Both the position numbers and the translations under genes were made by a program. A stretch of 51,274 bases of DNA from Alloyangia mangrovi (GTDB lineage: Bacteria; Pseudomonadota; Alphaproteobacteria; Rhodobacterales; Rhodobacteraceae). Below, in pieces: positions 49,059-51,274 of this stretch; within the stretch, counting starts at the first letter, position 1; every line of letters begins with the position of its first letter. Location of the stretch: contig NZ_NTHN02000037.1 in NCBI RefSeq assembly GCF_002300555.2, positions 1 to 51,274 of the forward strand, written 5' to 3'. The notes under the pieces were generated by a model. The model was not told the DNA's origin and ran no database searches. It worked only from the letters and a program-made list of their open reading frames with translations.

Positions 49059-49174
49059 TGGATCACTGTCCTGCTCGTGTGTTTGCCGCAACGCTAGCAC
49101 AGCGCGAAAGCCTTGGGAACGTGGCGCATTGAAGGCAAGATAACCCTTTTGAGAGGTTTGTTTCCAAGGCAACA

Positions 49175-49201
49175 GGGCCAAGGAGCCCCGCCCCTTGGCC
49201 C
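49175..49201 (-). terminator. hairpin between tolB and pal
   Basis: GGGCCAAGG and CCTTGGCCC form a perfect 9-base stem with a 9-base loop, about 24 bases past the tolB stop. TGTTGCC follows on the minus strand, so termination may be partial, letting pal have its own promoter in the gap 49059-49174. Confidence 0.55.
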
Positions 49202-49224
49202 GCCGTGCCTGCCCGGCGCCGCGC

Positions 49225-50553
49225 TTACTGCAGCGGGCCCCAGCTCGGGTCGGACGCGCCGTCCGGCGTGCGCACCCGCTTGAGGTTCCGCCCCGAGACG
49301 TCGACCGTGTAGAGCGAGCTCGAGCCGGTCGCACCCTGGGTCTCGCGGGCGAACATCAGCACCCGGCCGTTCGGTGCCCAGGTCGGACCCTCGTCGAGGA
49401 AGGAGGCGGTCAGCAGCCGCTCTTCCGAACCGTCGGTGCGCATCACGCCGATGTGGAAGCGCCCCGCGTTCTGCTTGGTGAAGGCGATGAGATCGCCGCG
49501 CGGGGACCAGACCGGCGTGCCATAGCGACCCTGGCCGAAGCTGATCCGCGTCGGCTCGCCGCCGCCCACCGGCATCACGTAGAGCTGCTGGCTGCCCGAG
49601 CGGTCGCTCTCGAAGACGATCTTGCTGCCGTCGGGCGAGAAGCTGGCGCCGGTCTCGATCGAGGGCGCGGTGGTCAGCTGCCGGGTCTGGCCCGAGTTGA
49701 TGTCCATCGCGTAGATGTCGGTATTCGATCCACGTGTCATCGAATAGAGCAGCTGCGAGCCGTCCGGCGAGAAGCGCGGCGCAAAGCTCATCACCCCATC
49801 GGTGGTCGGCAGCATGCGGCTCTGCACCGAGCCCACGTCGAGCACGTGGATGCGCGGCTCGCCGGTTTCGTAGCTGGTGTAGAGCACCCGGCTGCCATTC
49901 GGCGAGAAGCGCGGCGCGATGACGATCGAGTTGCTCGAGGTGAGGAACTGCACGTTGGCGCCGTCGTAATCCATGACCGCGAGCCGCTTGGCGCGCTCGT
50001 CCTTGGGGCCGGTCTCGGACACGAAGACCACGCGGCTGTCGAAATAGCCGCCCTCGCCGGTGATCCGCGAATAGACCTGATCGGCAACCTTGTGGGCAAG
50101 CCGACGCCAGCCGTCGGCCGTGGCCGAGAACTGCATCCCCTGCCCCAGCTCGGTGCCGGCAAAGACGTCCCAGACGCGGAACTTGGCGGTGAGCTTGCCC
50201 GCGCCGTCAGACGACACCGCGCCGGTGATCAGCGCCTGCGCGTTGATCGCCTTCCAGTCCGAGAACTGGATCGGGCTCGAGAAATTCGACACGCGCGAAA
50301 TATGCGCATCGCGCGGGATCTCGCGGAAGAGGCCGGTGCCGGTCAGGTCGTCGGCAATCACCCGGCTGATCTGCTGCGCGTATTGCGCCGCATCGCCGGT
50401 CTCGGCGACGAAGTCGGGCACCGCGTAGGGCAGCGGCTCAACCACGCCCTCGGTGATCTCGATGCGCAGCGGGCCATCCTGGGCCAGCGCCGGTGCGGCC
50501 AGTCCCGCCACTGCCAGCGCAGGGGCGAGGATGAGGGCCAGTAGTCTAGTCAT
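49225..50553 (-). CDS. tolB: Tol-Pal system beta-propeller protein TolB
   Basis: A periplasmic protein linking TolA and Pal. 442 residues from ATG 50553 (AAGGAG upstream). A signal peptide ends at ALAQD. An N-terminal alpha/beta domain ([13 protein letters not shown]) is followed by a six-bladed propeller with repeating SPDG/SPNG turns: [42 protein letters not shown] and [13 protein letters not shown]. Confidence 0.96.
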   Translation of the reverse strand: MTRLLALILAPALAVAGLAAPALAQDGPLRIEITEGVVEPLPYAVPDFVAETGDAAQYAQQISRVIADDLTGTGLFREIPRDAHISRVSNFSSPIQFSDWKAINAQALITGAVSSDGAGKLTAKFRVWDVFAGTELGQGMQFSATADGWRRLAHKVADQVYSRITGEGGYFDSRVVFVSETGPKDERAKRLAVMDYDGANVQFLTSSNSIVIAPRFSPNGSRVLYTSYETGEPRIHVLDVGSVQSRMLPTTDGVMSFAPRFSPDGSQLLYSMTRGSNTDIYAMDINSGQTRQLTTAPSIETGASFSPDGSKIVFESDRSGSQQLYVMPVGGGEPTRISFGQGRYGTPVWSPRGDLIAFTKQNAGRFHIGVMRTDGSEERLLTASFLDEGPTWAPNGRVLMFARETQGATGSSSLYTVDVSGRNLKRVRTPDGASDPSWGPLQ

Positions 50554-50693
50554 GCTCGTGTTCTCCTTCCCGGTCGCGCCGACGCGCTTGTCTGCCGCAG
50601 GAATGACTGCCTCGGGGCCAACATAGCGCGGGGAGGTGCCCCGGACAAAGCGCCGCAACGCGCGGCCTGCGCAAATCCTTGCCTGAGGGGCGG

Positions 50694-51274
50694 TCACCGC
50701 AGCCTCATCTGCTCGGGGTTGAAGGTCATTTCGATGGTCTTCCACTGGTCGTACTTGTCCGCCGGAAGCGGGTAGCCGTCGGCCTGGCAGCGCAGGATCG
50801 CCCGGCGCGCGTTCTGGAAGGCCGTCTCCGCCGCCGAGGCATCTCCGCCCGACGAGCCGATCATCCGCAGCGAGGACGAAACAACCCGGCCACCGGGCTC
50901 CATGTCCATGCTGACGGTGACCGTCACGTTGGCGGCCTGGCTGCCGACGTCGACCACCCAGCACTTCTGCACCGCGACGCGCAGCGAGTCGCGCTCGCCC
51001 TGCGTGAGCGGCGGGCCGGCGGGACCGCGCTCCTCGGCGGCTCCCCCGGCAGCCAGCGCCTGCGCGATGGCATCGGCGACGGCATCCTCGGCGGGCTCCG
51101 GCGCGGCGGGCTTGGGCGTCTCGGTCTTGGCGGTCTCGGTCTTCGGCTTCTCGGCGGGCTTCTCGGCGGGTTTCTCCGCCGGCTTCTCGGCCGGCTTGGG
51201 CGTCTCCGGCTCGGGACGCTGGGCAAGCTGGGTCGGCCGCGTCGCCGGACGGCGCGAGGCATCGGGCGCCAGCG
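50694..51274 (-). CDS. tolA: TolA C-terminal part (cut by the window edge)
   Basis: The open frame runs off the right edge; 193 codons are visible. The upstream half is a Lys/Pro/Glu-rich linker with PAEK repeats, typical of the TolA periplasmic arm. The C-terminal globular domain starts around [20 protein letters not shown] and ends FNPEQMRLR. TolA spans the inner membrane and periplasm and connects TolQR to TolB/Pal. A 140-base gap separates it from tolB, with nothing identified in it. TonB-like annotation is the alternative name; the tolB neighbour settles it. Confidence 0.9.
   Translation of the reverse strand, partial: LAPDASRRPATRPTQLAQRPEPETPKPAEKPAEKPAEKPAEKPKTETAKTETPKPAAPEPAEDAVADAIAQALAAGGAAEERGPAGPPLTQGERDSLRVAVQKCWVVDVGSQAANVTVTVSMDMEPGGRVVSSSLRMIGSSGGDASAAETAFQNARRAILRCQADGYPLPADKYDQWKTIEMTFNPEQMRLR

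Overview
The window looks like a chromosomal segment of a Rhodobacteraceae bacterium (marine Roseobacter group). G+C is very high over most of its length. Gene orders typical of alphaproteobacteria are present: hisS-hisZ-hisG, tolA-tolB-pal-cpoB-tilS-ftsH, xdhABC beside a BMP-type ABC transporter, and a complete N-methylglutamate (NMG) methylamine cluster. Short repeats ending in GGATATTT...AGAAGAA occur between genes, as is familiar in this family. The genus cannot be fixed from the sequence alone.

Layout. 1-2650: an accessory island of visibly lower G+C. It holds a class III nucleotidyl cyclase resembling Pycsar PycC, transcribed just after an ImmA/IrrE metallopeptidase with overlapping ends, plus two small unknown ORFs. 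2752-6378: vitamin B12-dependent ribonucleotide reductase (nrdJ), a divergent DUF1489 gene and a YdcF-like gene with two frameshifts. 6468-17244: a purine block on the minus strand, with an alpha/beta hydrolase upstream, then xdhA-xdhB-xdhC, an ABC ATPase, two permeases and a BMP-family binding protein. 17431-22079: dnaE, a lipoprotein gene and slyX. 22231-32538: the NMG block on the minus strand, with an XRE-cupin regulator, mgsA-mgsB-mgsC, gmaS and mgdA-mgdB-mgdC-mgdD (homologues of sarcosine oxidase soxBDAG). 32781-36015: hisS-hisZ-hisG. 36102-44159: yghU, a ligase-associated helicase with pdeM, folD, a chorismate mutase, fhs and a MOSC protein. 44332-51274: ftsH, tilS, cpoB, pal, tolB and the 3' end of tolA.

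How they work together. The NMG genes convert methylamine to gamma-glutamylmethylamide, then N-methylglutamate, then glutamate plus a one-carbon unit. FolD and Fhs, 8-10 kb away, can process tetrahydrofolate-bound one-carbon units. The xdh genes and the BMP transporter together suggest import and oxidation of purines. The tol/pal genes maintain the outer membrane.

Data quality. At least ten otherwise intact genes or gene positions carry single-base frameshifts. Most are one extra G or C in a run of seven or eight. The most economical reading is uncorrected homopolymer error, so affected genes are annotated over their full restored extent. The least explained parts are the cyclase/ImmA island, five 27-bp palindromic repeats translated in frame inside xdhB, and an intergenic-type repeat inside xdhA.
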